From positions 1-41,005 of the forward strand of contig JAPLPF010000117.1 in NCBI GenBank assembly GCA_026400325.1: a DNA stretch of 41,005 bases, written 5' to 3'. This document shows, piece after piece, positions 25,506 through 33,211 of this stretch. How positions within the stretch are numbered: the first letter of the stretch is position 1; each line of letters begins with the position of its first letter. The translations under genes and the position numbers were made by a program. Below the pieces are notes generated by a model that worked only from the letters and a program-made list of their open reading frames with translations, ran no database searches and had not been told where the DNA came from. This DNA is from Rhodobacterales bacterium (GTDB taxonomy: Bacteria > Pseudomonadota > Alphaproteobacteria > Rhodobacterales > Rhodobacteraceae).

Positions 25506-25565
25506 CTATTCGTCCCCTTCCTTTGGCTTGGCTCGGTGCTTACTGTCGGGCCAAAGGATAAGTGT

Positions 25566-27140
25566 ATGGCCCTCTTAGAAGACTCCTACCCACGCTCGCC
25601 CGCCCCCCCCGGCAACCAGCCCGAATACACCGTGTCCGAGCTTTCGGGCGCGGTGAAGCGGGTGATCGAGGGGGAGTTCGGCCTTGTCCGGGTGCGCGGC
25701 GAGGTGGGGCGGGTGTCGCGTCCGGCCTCGGGGCGCCTTTACTTTGACCTCAAGGATGATCGCAGCGTGATTGCCGCGATCAGCTGGAAGGGTCAGGTGG
25801 CGCGGATGCAGGTGCGGCCCGAGGAGGGGATGGAGGTTGTCGCCACCGGGCGGATGACCACCTTTCCGGGCCAGTCGAAATATCAGCTGATCGTCGATGA
25901 CGTGGCCCCGGCAGGGGCGGGCGCGCTGATGGCGATGCTGGAAAAGCGCAAGGCCGCACTTGGGGCCGAGGGGCTGTTTGATGCCGCGCGGAAGAAGGCG
26001 ATCCCGTATCTCCCGCGCGTGATCGGGGTGGTGACTTCGCCTTCGGGCGCGGTGATCCGGGACATCCTGCATCGCCTCCGCGACCGGTTTCCCCGGCATG
26101 TGCTGATCTGGCCGGTGGCGGTGCAGGGGCAGGACTGTGCCGCACAGGTCGCGGCGGCGATCCGGGGGTTCAACGCGATTGAACCGGGAGGGCCGATCCC
26201 GCGCCCGGATGTGCTGATCGTGGCGCGGGGCGGCGGCAGCCTTGAGGACCTGTGGGGGGTCAACGAGGAGATCGTCGTTCGGGCGGCGGCGGGGTCGGCG
26301 ATCCCGCTGATCAGTGCTGTGGGGCACGAGACGGATACCACGCTGATCGACTATGCGTCCGACCTGCGGGCACCGACGCCGACGGCGGCGGCGGAGCTGG
26401 CAGTGCCGGTGCGGCTGGAACTCCTGGCCACGCTGGACGCCCTTGGGGCGCGGCTCACGCGCGGCATCGGGCAGGGGGTGACCTTGCGGCGGCAGCGGTT
26501 GCGGGACCTCAGCCGCGCGCTTCCACGGGTGGAGACGCTGCTCGCGACGCCCCGGCAGCGGCTGGATGCGTCCTCCACGCGGCTTGGCTCGGCGCTGGGC
26601 ATGGCGGTGGTGAAGAAGCACCGTGACTTTGACCGGGTGGCGGGGCGGATGCAGCCGGCTGTGCTGCGGGCGGCGGTTCAGCGGCAGCGCGATCTGCTGG
26701 CAGGGCGCGAGGGGCGGCTTTTGCAGGCGATGCTGGCGCGGATGGAGCGGCGGCGGGACCGGCTGGAGGGTCTTTCGGCGCGGCTCGCCCCGGCCCTGGC
26801 GCGGATGCTGGGCGATGCGGCGCGGCGGACGGGCGAGGGGCGGGCACGGCTGGAGGGGCTGGCGGCCCGGCTGGACGCGGCCCCGGTGCAGCGGTTCCGC
26901 CGGCTGACGGACCGGCTGGAGGCCCTGGACCGGACGCGGGCGACGCTGGGCTATCACCAGACCCTGAGGCGGGGCTATGCGGTGGTGCGGGGGGACGGGG
27001 CGGTGGTGACCGGGAAGGCAGCGGCGGAGCGGGCCGGCAGTCTGGAGATCGAGTTTCAGGATGGGAAGCTGGCGCTGGGGTCGCGGGCCGGGCGGAAGGG
27101 CAAGGGCGAGGGGGAGAGCGGGCAGGGGAGTTTGTTCTGA
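25566..27140 (+). CDS. xseA: Exodeoxyribonuclease VII large subunit
   Basis: The 524-residue protein is the catalytic subunit of ExoVII, which degrades single-stranded DNA from both ends together with XseB. The OB-fold domain opens with EYTVSELSGAVKRVIEGEFGLVRVRGEVG and YFDLKDDRSVIAAISWKG. The nuclease domain has GVVTSPSGAVIRDILHRL, DVLIVARGGGSLEDLWGVNEE and SAVGHETDTTLIDYASDLRAPTPTAAAE, all strongly conserved. The C-terminal half is long Arg-rich coiled coil, as usual, and ends LGYHQTLRRGYAVVR. ATG 25566 is preferred to the track's 25536. No xseB is adjacent. Confidence 0.95.
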   Translation: MALLEDSYPRSPAPPGNQPEYTVSELSGAVKRVIEGEFGLVRVRGEVGRVSRPASGRLYFDLKDDRSVIAAISWKGQVARMQVRPEEGMEVVATGRMTTFPGQSKYQLIVDDVAPAGAGALMAMLEKRKAALGAEGLFDAARKKAIPYLPRVIGVVTSPSGAVIRDILHRLRDRFPRHVLIWPVAVQGQDCAAQVAAAIRGFNAIEPGGPIPRPDVLIVARGGGSLEDLWGVNEEIVVRAAAGSAIPLISAVGHETDTTLIDYASDLRAPTPTAAAELAVPVRLELLATLDALGARLTRGIGQGVTLRRQRLRDLSRALPRVETLLATPRQRLDASSTRLGSALGMAVVKKHRDFDRVAGRMQPAVLRAAVQRQRDLLAGREGRLLQAMLARMERRRDRLEGLSARLAPALARMLGDAARRTGEGRARLEGLAARLDAAPVQRFRRLTDRLEALDRTRATLGYHQTLRRGYAVVRGDGAVVTGKAAAERAGSLEIEFQDGKLALGSRAGRKGKGEGESGQGSLF

Positions 27141-27431
27141 CGCTTGGGTGGATTGGTGACCACAGTGGTCAGAATTGGGTTTGTTAATGATCGCAATGGG
27201 TTGTCTGTGGGCGTTAGAGAATTGTTAAGGGTTGTCCCGTAGGGGAAATTGATGATCCGGGTGGTGGGTTGGCACCCACCCTACGGGGGCTGGACCTGAT
27301 TGCGTCACGTTTGAACGGTGGGGGGCTGAGCGCCTTCCCTCCCCCTTTGTGGGGAGGGGAGCGCCTTGTTTCTTGCGGTTTCGAGGGTGCCGGGCGTGCC
27401 GGGCTTAAGCCCGGCCTACGGGTTGCCCGTG
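27141..27431. repeat. Intergenic palindrome cluster (three REP-like hairpins)
   Basis: Three separate inverted repeats lie in this 290-bp gap: GGTGGGT-TGGC-ACCCACC at 27,263-27,280, CCCTCCCC-CTTTGT-GGGGAGGG at 27,337-27,358, and the 18-bp palindrome GCCGGGCTTAAGCCCGGC at 27,398-27,415. The last, with flanks, is the inverted twin of the copy at 566. They lie between the ends of convergent transcripts and may act as transcript-end hairpins. I see no gene here. Confidence 0.7.
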
Positions 27432-27815
27432 TCACACCCCGAAGAACCCCTCGCAGGTCACGACCTCATCGGCGGGGTAGAGCATGATCGGGTCGCCCGT
27501 CCGGTCGCCGTTCAGCCAGCCCATGAGGTAGTCGCCCCGGCTGTGGTAGGTCCAGCAGAAGGGCAGGGGCTCGCCGTCATAGTCAAAGCAGATCAGGTCG
27601 CCCTCGGCCCGCCAGGTGCCTTCGAGGCATTGCGCGTCATCGCGCCAGATCGCACGGCGGCCGGGGAGGAAGGTCTCCACCCCGTAGCGGCCGGAGCGGT
27701 TGTGGGTGTCGAAGGTGCGGCCCTGGACGAAATCCTCGAACCTGTCTGCTGGCATCGGCGGGTCGTCGGCGAGGGCCGGGGTTGCGAGGAGGGCGAGGAG
27801 CGCAAACCAGCGCAT
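27432..27815 (-). CDS. Secreted four-cysteine protein, paralogue 1 of a five-gene array
   Basis: The 127-residue product has a signal peptide (MRWFALLALLATPALA) and then the array's shared pattern: FVQGRTFDTHNRSGRYGVETFLPGRRAIW, AQCLEGTW, DLICFDYDG, FCWTYH and a last Cys near the end (VVTCEGFFGV). The four Cys match those of the other four copies, but the PGPDVG end is lost, making this the most diverged copy. It is the last gene of the minus-strand row; its ATG overlaps the stop of paralogue 2 by one base (TGATG). The function is unknown. The fold may resemble small DUF995-type periplasmic proteins, from memory of the pattern only. Confidence 0.78.
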   Translation of the reverse strand: MRWFALLALLATPALADDPPMPADRFEDFVQGRTFDTHNRSGRYGVETFLPGRRAIWRDDAQCLEGTWRAEGDLICFDYDGEPLPFCWTYHSRGDYLMGWLNGDRTGDPIMLYPADEVVTCEGFFGV

Positions 27816-28213
27816 CAGGCGCCGACCTTTGGGCCGAAGCAGGCCATCGGTTCGGTGGTTTCCTGCACGACGATGGGTTCGACATCGGGCGGGGTGCCAG
27901 CGTAGCGCGCCAGCATCCCGGGGCCGTTCAGGGTGATGGTCCAGCAGTCGGGGGCAGGGTCGTCTTCGTATTGAAAGCAGATCTGGTCGCCGGCCTCATA
28001 CCAGTGCCCGGCCTTGCAATCGTCGCCAAGGACGGTCCAGCGGACGCGGCGGCCTTCAAGGTACTGTTCCACCCCGTAGACCTGGCCGAATTCGGCCCAG
28101 GTCATCGTGCGGCCAAGGGTAAGGGCGTCAAAGGCCTCGCCCGTCAGGGCCGGGTCGGCAAGGGCGGGCATGGCGGCGAGGAGGAGGGCGGGCAGGAGGC
28201 CAATGGGGCGCAT
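27815..28213 (-). CDS. Secreted four-cysteine protein, paralogue 2
   Basis: Start ATG 28213 gives 132 residues with the signal MRPIGLLPALLLAAMPALA. It shares TLGRTMTWAEFGQVYGVEQYLEGRRVRW, DDCKAGHWYEAGDQICFQYE, PDCWTI and ACFGPKVGA with its sisters. The order G-(V/I)-E-x-(Y/F)-L, R-x-VRW and ICF-x-YE places it clearly in the family. A single base separates it from paralogue 3. Residues 95-120 carry an insertion (PPDVEPIVVQETTEP) that replaces the loop before the last Cys. Export to the periplasm and two disulfides are expected. Confidence 0.8.
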   Translation of the reverse strand: MRPIGLLPALLLAAMPALADPALTGEAFDALTLGRTMTWAEFGQVYGVEQYLEGRRVRWTVLGDDCKAGHWYEAGDQICFQYEDDPAPDCWTITLNGPGMLARYAGTPPDVEPIVVQETTEPMACFGPKVGA

Positions 28214-28214
28214 C

Positions 28215-28604
28215 TCAGACGCCCACATCCGGGCCCGGGCAGGCAAGGGGCTGGTCGCCAGGGAAGACATCGCTGGAGAAACCATCTTCGCCAAGGCTTT
28301 CTGCCACCACGTTTTCGCCATCGCGCCAGAAGTGCCAGCAGTGTTCGCCGGTGTCGCCTTCGTAGACAAAGCAGATCGCGTCGTCCTTGGGGAACCATTC
28401 GCCCCGGCGGCAGGGACCTTCGGCGTCGGCATCGAGGGTCTTGCGGTCGGGGAGGTGCTGTTCGCTGCCCCAGAAGGTGCCATTGACCCAGTAGTCGAGG
28501 GTCTGGCCGGTGGAGAAGGCCTCGAATTCCTCTGGCGTCATCAGGGTGCGGGCCTCGGCGGCGCCGGTCATGAGGAGCAGAGCGAGGATGAGGTGCATGG
28601 TCAT
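28215..28604 (-). CDS. Secreted four-cysteine protein, paralogue 3
   Basis: The 129-residue product begins with the signal MTMHLILALLLMTGAAEA and continues TPEEFEAFSTGQTLDYWVNG, FWGSEQHLPDRKTL, GPCRRGEWFPKDDAICFVYEG, EHCWHFWRDGENV and LACPGPDVGV. All four Cys are kept, while the usual RxVRW is replaced by RKTLDAD, so the strand in the middle differs from its sisters. Its ATG overlaps the stop of paralogue 4 by four bases (ATGA), direct evidence of coupled translation. Confidence 0.8.
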   Translation of the reverse strand: MTMHLILALLLMTGAAEARTLMTPEEFEAFSTGQTLDYWVNGTFWGSEQHLPDRKTLDADAEGPCRRGEWFPKDDAICFVYEGDTGEHCWHFWRDGENVVAESLGEDGFSSDVFPGDQPLACPGPDVGV

Positions 28605-28993
28605 GCGCCCACGTCGGGGCCGGGGCAGGCGAGGGGTTGGTCGCTGCTGTCAGTTCCGTAAAGCTTGAACGCGGGATCGCCTGAGTTGGACTGCGCCAGC
28701 AAGGTGTCGCCGTCCTTCCAGAAGGTCCAGCAATGCGGGTCGGGATCGTATTCGTAGACAAAGCAGATGGAGCTGTCTTCCGGATACCAGCTGCCATACT
28801 GGCATTCGCCGGGGGCCACGCTCCAGCGGACCTTGCGGCCCGGCAGGTATTCCTCGATCCCGAAGAGGCTGCCGGACTGCCGGTAGGTTACGGTCTTGCC
28901 GGTGAAATGGGCATCGAACTCCTCGGCGGTCAACGGGGTCACGGCCGAGGCGGGGGTCGCGAGAAGCGCGAGGGCAAGGGCGAGGGGGCGCAT
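28601..28993 (-). CDS. Secreted four-cysteine protein, paralogue 4
   Basis: Start ATG 28993 gives 130 residues with the signal MRPLALALALLATPASA. TAEEFDAHFTGKTVTYRQSGSLFGIEEYLPGRKVRW is close to the family consensus, followed by GECQYGSWYPEDSSICFVYEYDPDPHCWTFWKDG and LACPGPDVGA. It is most like paralogues 3 and 5, which suggests recent tandem duplication at this end. Four bases separate it from paralogue 5. The longer track ORF (to 29,272) runs through antisense of its neighbour and is not real. Confidence 0.82.
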   Translation of the reverse strand: MRPLALALALLATPASAVTPLTAEEFDAHFTGKTVTYRQSGSLFGIEEYLPGRKVRWSVAPGECQYGSWYPEDSSICFVYEYDPDPHCWTFWKDGDTLLAQSNSGDPAFKLYGTDSSDQPLACPGPDVGA

Positions 28994-28997
28994 CCGG

Positions 28998-29408
28998 TCA
29001 GACCCCCACATCGGGCCCGGCGCAAGGCAGAGGTCCGCCGTCGCGCGAGCTTTCCAGGATCTCCCAGCCGCCGCCTTCGCCCATATAGCGGCCACGGACC
29101 TTGCCATTTTCAAGAAAGTACAGCCAACAGGCAGGGGTGGGGTCGTTTTCATAGACGAAGCAGATCTCGTCACCCTCCTGATACCAGTCGCCATAGATGC
29201 AGAGGTCTCCCTCAAAGGCCCAGCGGACCCGGCGGTCCTGCAGATACTCCTCGGTCCCGAAAAGCCCGCCACCGTAGTCGTAGGTCAGCGTCTGGCCAAC
29301 GGTCGCCGCGTCGAACTCGTTGGCTGTCAGGGGTGTCTCGGCCCGGGCGGGCAGGCCAGCGACGGCGCCCGCGATGGCAAGGGCAAGCCCGGCAAGAAGA
29401 GGATGCAT
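28998..29408 (-). CDS. Secreted four-cysteine protein, paralogue 5 (first gene of the array)
   Basis: Start ATG 29408 gives 136 residues with the signal MHPLLAGLALAIAGAVAGLPARA. The mature part has TANEFDAATVGQTLTYDYGGGLFGTEEYLQDRRVRW, DLCIYGDWYQEGDEICFVYENDPTPACWLYFLENG and LPCAGPDVGV. It is the first gene of the five-gene row, 56 bases after the AlkB-type gene on the same strand, so transcription from that gene or from a promoter in the short gap is possible. As with its sisters, no catalytic motif is visible; the conserved Trp, Tyr and acidic residues could form a binding pocket. Confidence 0.82.
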   Translation of the reverse strand: MHPLLAGLALAIAGAVAGLPARAETPLTANEFDAATVGQTLTYDYGGGLFGTEEYLQDRRVRWAFEGDLCIYGDWYQEGDEICFVYENDPTPACWLYFLENGKVRGRYMGEGGGWEILESSRDGGPLPCAGPDVGV

Positions 29409-29464
29409 CAGGTACTCCACGGATGTCACGAAGCAGGGTGCCAGAGACTGCGGGGCTTTTCCAG

Positions 29465-30505
29465 TCAAGGCCGCGTGTTGGTCCGTGTGTCTGGCCCAGT
29501 GTCGGGCCCAGTGTCGGGCCGAGGAGCGTTCGCAGGCAGCCAATGCGCCAGATGCGGGCGGATCTCCCGCTTCCAGACCCGGGGCATCAGGGCAAGCGCG
29601 CAGGCCACGGGCATGGGCCAGGGCAGGCGCGGTGCCTCGTCCTCGGGCGGCAGGCGCAGGGCCGGGAAGGGGCGCGAAGGGTTGGCATGGTGGTCGGAAT
29701 GGCGCGGCGCGTTCAGCATCATCGCCGAGGTGAACCACTGCGACGCGTTCCAGCTGTGACGGGGTCCGACAGGTTCCAGCCGCCCATCGACGCGCAAGTT
29801 GCGCTGCAGACCATAGTGCTGGACATAGTCCGACAACAGGATCTGGGACTGCGCGTGCAAGGCGATGCCAACCCAGACCAGCAGCCCGGGAAGCCCTGAA
29901 ATGATGCAGGCAAGGGCAAGCGCAGACGCGCCGCCTGCGATATAGCCAACATAGGGATGCGGGCCGATCCAGTGGCCGCGCGCGCGCAGGTCGGTTTCCG
30001 CCCGCATGCCCTGAAGGAAACTGCCACGCCAGGCACGGACCGCAAAACGGTAGAACCCTTCGCCGGGGCGGGCAGTGTTCGGATCCTCGGCGCTGGCGAC
30101 ATGGCGGTGATGCACAAGGCGGTGCGCGCTTGCGTGCTGGCCAAAAAGCAGCGCCACATAGACCGCAGCCCCCATGCGGAACAACTCGCGCCGGGGGCGG
30201 TGGATCAGCTCATGCGCAGCGGGATGGGCGACCTGTCCCAGCCAGAAACCGGTGGCAAGGAACATCAGCAGGCGCTCGCCCGTGGAAAGACCACTCTCGC
30301 CGGCGATCGACCAGACCGCGACCGGCAGCACGACCAGCGCCCCGATTGCCACGCTGACCAGAAGGACATCGGCGACCGGAAACTCGGACCCTTCCAACGC
30401 TCCGGCGGTCAACGGCACAAGCTGGTCAAGCAGGACGGTCAGAACCGCCATGTAAAGGAATGCCAGCCAAAGCCAGGCCCCGCCCTGCACCGCGCCCACC
30501 AGCAC
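29465..30505 (-). CDS. alkB: AlkB-type membrane di-iron monooxygenase, N terminus cut by the junction
   Basis: The remaining 346 residues contain the histidine motifs of alkane 1-monooxygenase: HPAAHELIHRPRR, HASAHRLVHHRHV, the element LLSDYVQHYGLQR, and NAPRHSDHHANPSRPF. The enzyme hydroxylates terminal methyl groups of alkanes or similar hydrophobic compounds at the inner membrane with rubredoxin as electron donor. The frame stays open to the left of GTG 30505 through ALVLV, but a few codons further it enters cyanobacterial sequence, so the natural start is lost. The C terminus ends in a repeated PDTGPDTGPDT motif encoded by 12-bp repeats. No rubredoxin gene is seen. Confidence 0.82.
   Translation of the reverse strand: MLVGAVQGGAWLWLAFLYMAVLTVLLDQLVPLTAGALEGSEFPVADVLLVSVAIGALVVLPVAVWSIAGESGLSTGERLLMFLATGFWLGQVAHPAAHELIHRPRRELFRMGAAVYVALLFGQHASAHRLVHHRHVASAEDPNTARPGEGFYRFAVRAWRGSFLQGMRAETDLRARGHWIGPHPYVGYIAGGASALALACIISGLPGLLVWVGIALHAQSQILLSDYVQHYGLQRNLRVDGRLEPVGPRHSWNASQWFTSAMMLNAPRHSDHHANPSRPFPALRLPPEDEAPRLPWPMPVACALALMPRVWKREIRPHLAHWLPANAPRPDTGPDTGPDTRTNTRP
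29487..29522. repeat. 12-bp tandem repeat (three units) at the alkB 3' end
   Basis: GTGTCTGGCCCA, GTGTCGGGCCCA and GTGTCGGGCCGA lie head to tail. On the coding strand they give the PDTG-type repeats at the AlkB C terminus, so copy number should vary between strains without frame loss. Confidence 0.75.
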
Positions 30506-30516
30506 AAGGGCAGGCG
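30503..30516. other. Chimaeric junction: Rhodobacteraceae-type to cyanobacterial DNA
   Basis: On the minus strand the GH116 frame is normal up to QLCGDFYARL and then turns into nonsense (PLCWWARCRAG). The AlkB frame is normal from about ALVLVGAVQGGAW. The switch lies within CGCCTGCCCTTGTG. Two unrelated genes are cut at the same point and no mobile element is present. Confidence 0.8.
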
Positions 30517-32610
30517 GGCATAGAAATCGCCGCAGAGTTGGTCCGCCATCACCACCGGCGTGCCGCTGTCGGCATCGATGTTGTAGTACTCGCCGTTCCA
30601 GAGCAGACGATCGAAGTTGGCGCGGCTCTGCTCCAGCCAGCCGCCAAACTCGCGCTGTTCGGCGCTGGTGTCGAGCCCGAGCTCCAGTTGCAGCTGCTGG
30701 CCCATGGCCAGGGCCGCCTCCAATGCCGCGATCCAGAGGGCGCCGCAGTAGGCGCTCACCCCCTGCAGGGGCCAGTCGTCGAAGGTCTGGTCCGGGGCGC
30801 CGCCGTTGTCGGGCAGGCCGTCGTCGTTGGCATCGAACTGCTTGAGATAGCGCAGGGCGGTCACGGCGGCCGGCCAGCAGTCAGCGAGGAAGCGCAGGTC
30901 GGCGCCGCTGGGGGACAGGCGGAAGCTGCGCCAGACCTGCAGCACAAAATCGCTGGCCAGGTCCTTCCAGAGGTTGCAGTCCTGGTAGGCGGTGTAGTTG
31001 GTGGCGTCAAACGGGCGCTCGTTCGGCGCGCCGAGATCGTGGGGGGTGGCGCCGGCCACCTTGCGGGGGGCCTCCACCCGGCCGCGGCCCTGGGTGAAAT
31101 ACCAGCCGATCGGGCGTGGCGTGGGGTCGGCGGCGGGGATCGCCCGGGCGAAGTCGCGCAGCACGGCCTTGTCGAGCTCGGGCCAGAGCTGCAGCAGGGC
31201 AAACGAGCCGTAGAGCCGCACATCGAGGCTCTCGTACCAGGCGTAATCGAGGCACTCCAGCACCCCGAAACGGCCGACTGGATCCTGCGGGGAGCCCGCG
31301 GTCCAGAGGCTGCCGCCACTGGCCAGGTCATAGAGCTCGTTGAGCAGGGCCATGCGCAGCGCTTCCGGCAGGTCGCTGCGCTCCAGCACCGGCGCCTGCC
31401 AGGCCTCGATCGCCGATCGCCAGGAGCGCCAGTCCCGCAGGGCCTCGGCGGCGATGGCGACGGCGTTATCGCCGCTGCTGCCATGGAAATCGGTGTAGCG
31501 CCGCAGGCTGCGGGTGCCGGTGGCGAAGCTGGTGACCGGCAGATCCCAGGCGATCACCACCGGAATCTCCAGGCTCTGGCCTGGCGCCAGGGTGAGGCGC
31601 ACCGCCAGGGCGGCACTGGCGCTCTCGTGGTCGCTGCTGCGCCGGTCGTTGTCGCTCTCGGGGATCGAGCCATCGGCGGCGAACGGGGTCCAGATCTCGG
31701 CGCCATCGCCGGATCCATCCCAGCGGCTACAGCGGAAGATCTCGACGCCCGCATGGGCCAGGGCGGCCTCATCGGGCAAGGCCAGGCACCACTGACCCTG
31801 ACCTTCGGCCAAGGGCTCGCTGCGCCCGCCCTCCAGCACGATGCCCTTCAGGCCGGGGGCCTGCACCTGGCGGTTGCGCTGGCCCTGGCCGCGGCCGATC
31901 GCCGGCACATAGTTGTGCTCCGGGCTGCCGTCGTCGCGGAACTTGACTGCTGCTGTGGGGTCGGTGTTGGTGAACCAGCCGACCGTGTTGCGCCAGCTCA
32001 GCAGTAGCGAGACCGTGAGCGGCTGCTCAGTGGGGTTGTGCAGGGTCCAGACGAACAACGCCAGCGGATAGCTGGTGCGCTGGTAGTCGCCGGGAAGAAT
32101 CGGACTGAAGGCCTCGCAGCGCACCGCCGCCTGGAAGACCCCCGTGTACTCGGTGCTGCTGAGCGGGTACCGGGCCGCGTAGGTGCCGGTGCTCTGCTGG
32201 GCGTCACTGGCGGGATACCAGCTCCAGGCCGTCAGCGGCTCGCCAACCTCGGGCCGGGAGGCGTCAGCCGTGGGCTTCACCGCCAGGGCGTGGGCCCGGC
32301 TGCTGGTGCCATCGCTCTCGTAGAGGCCGAACTGGCAGTCGGGGATGTCGCCGAACCAGTGCTCGCCGCCATCGAGATGCCAGAGGTTGAAGCGGCCATC
32401 GGGGCCGCGGCCGATGCAGCCGGCACCGAAGCCGCCGAGCGGTGCGCCGTGGTTGGGACCGTCATCGAGGTTGCTGGCGTAGCGCACGGTGTAGGGCTTC
32501 TCCCAGCCCAGGCCGAAGGGGCGCTGCCAGCTGCAGGGGAGCCGGGAGCCCTGGGGCTGATCGCCGCCCCTCAGGCGGGAGGCAAGGGCGGAGAAGCCGA
32601 ACGGGGGCAT
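30508..32610 (-). CDS. GH116-family glycosidase (GBA2-like), C terminus cut by the junction
   Basis: The N terminus GAPLGGFGAGCIGRGPDGRFNLWHLDGGEH is the opening of the GBA2-type N-terminal domain. The catalytic domain has RFGVLECLDYAWYESLDVRLYGS, where the Glu of VLEC is the likely nucleophile by analogy with GH116 enzymes, and PDQTFDDWPLQGVSAYCGALW with the likely acid/base Asp. Members cleave beta-glucosides or glucosylceramide-like lipids. The coding part ends at DQLCGDFYARL; the last 20 or so residues in the ORF track come from foreign DNA in a wrong frame, and roughly the last 150 natural residues are missing. ATG 32610 is the first good start. Confidence 0.82.
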
Positions 32611-32664
32611 CGTTGCCGAACAGGGTGGAGGCCAGCTTGTCAGAGTCGGCGCAAGGGATTCGGC

Positions 32665-32901
32665 TCAATCGGGACCAACTTCCTGATCGACCAGGGCATC
32701 GAGGGTGAGGGCCGAGCGCACCAGGGCCTGATAGCGCTGCACCACCCGGCGGTTGCGCTCCAGCCAGCCGGCCGGATCCCGGGCTGCAAGACCGGAGAGC
32801 GAACCCGGCCCGGTGGCATCGCCATCGAGCAGCTCCAGATCGCTCTGTTGGGCCAGCAGGGCCAGCACCAGCTCATGGATGCGCTGACGGCGGTCGGACA
32901 T
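32665..32901 (-). CDS. Small hypothetical protein upstream of GH116
   Basis: This 78-residue ORF (MSDRRQRIHELVLALLAQQSDLELL) is mostly helical in appearance, with ERNRRVVQRYQALVRSALTLDALVDQE near its end. I do not recognise it. It lies 54 bp before the GH116 gene on the same strand, so the two may be cotranscribed. Codon use looks like that of a real gene, though the short length keeps confidence moderate. Confidence 0.5.
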   Translation of the reverse strand: MSDRRQRIHELVLALLAQQSDLELLDGDATGPGSLSGLAARDPAGWLERNRRVVQRYQALVRSALTLDALVDQEVGPD

Positions 32902-33211
32902 GGGATAGGGCCGGAACCGGGCTGGAAGGCTGGAGATTTCAAATCATGGCTCCAGGAGTGGCCTGAGGGCTCGGGGGCGGATTGCCAGAGCGGGGCTGAA
33001 CAACTGGCCCGGCAGAAAGGATTGTCATGTCAGCGACATTTCACTCCAATCGTCGCTTCTCGGCAATCAGCGCTGAGCTAAAAGCCCACGGGAAGTCGAG
33101 GAACTATGGGTCTGCATCCTGTGAGAAGCGCGGGTCTGGAGATGGATTCTGCGAGCAGAACTTCGGGGCTGTCAGTTGGAATCTGCGGCGATTAAAGCAT
33201 CAGATTCAGCC
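32902..33211. other. Non-coding stretch, nothing recognised
   Basis: This 310-bp gap lies between the small hypothetical gene and the end of the desaturase gene. GC content falls around 33,020-33,230 compared with the flanks. I found no convincing hairpin with a T-run, tRNA or ORF with family features. Confidence 0.5.

Noticed and set aside
27141-27431. CRISPR-like array in the palindrome cluster
   Set aside because: The three hairpins differ from each other and lack equal spacers or a repeated direct unit.
28733-29899. 388-residue plus-strand ORF across paralogues 4-5 and alkB
   Set aside because: It crosses three real minus-strand genes and contains no recognisable domain.
30439-32610. 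A natural GH116 protein ending in PLCWWARCRAGPGFGW
   Set aside because: The last residues derive from alkB DNA in the wrong frame; the tail is produced by the junction.
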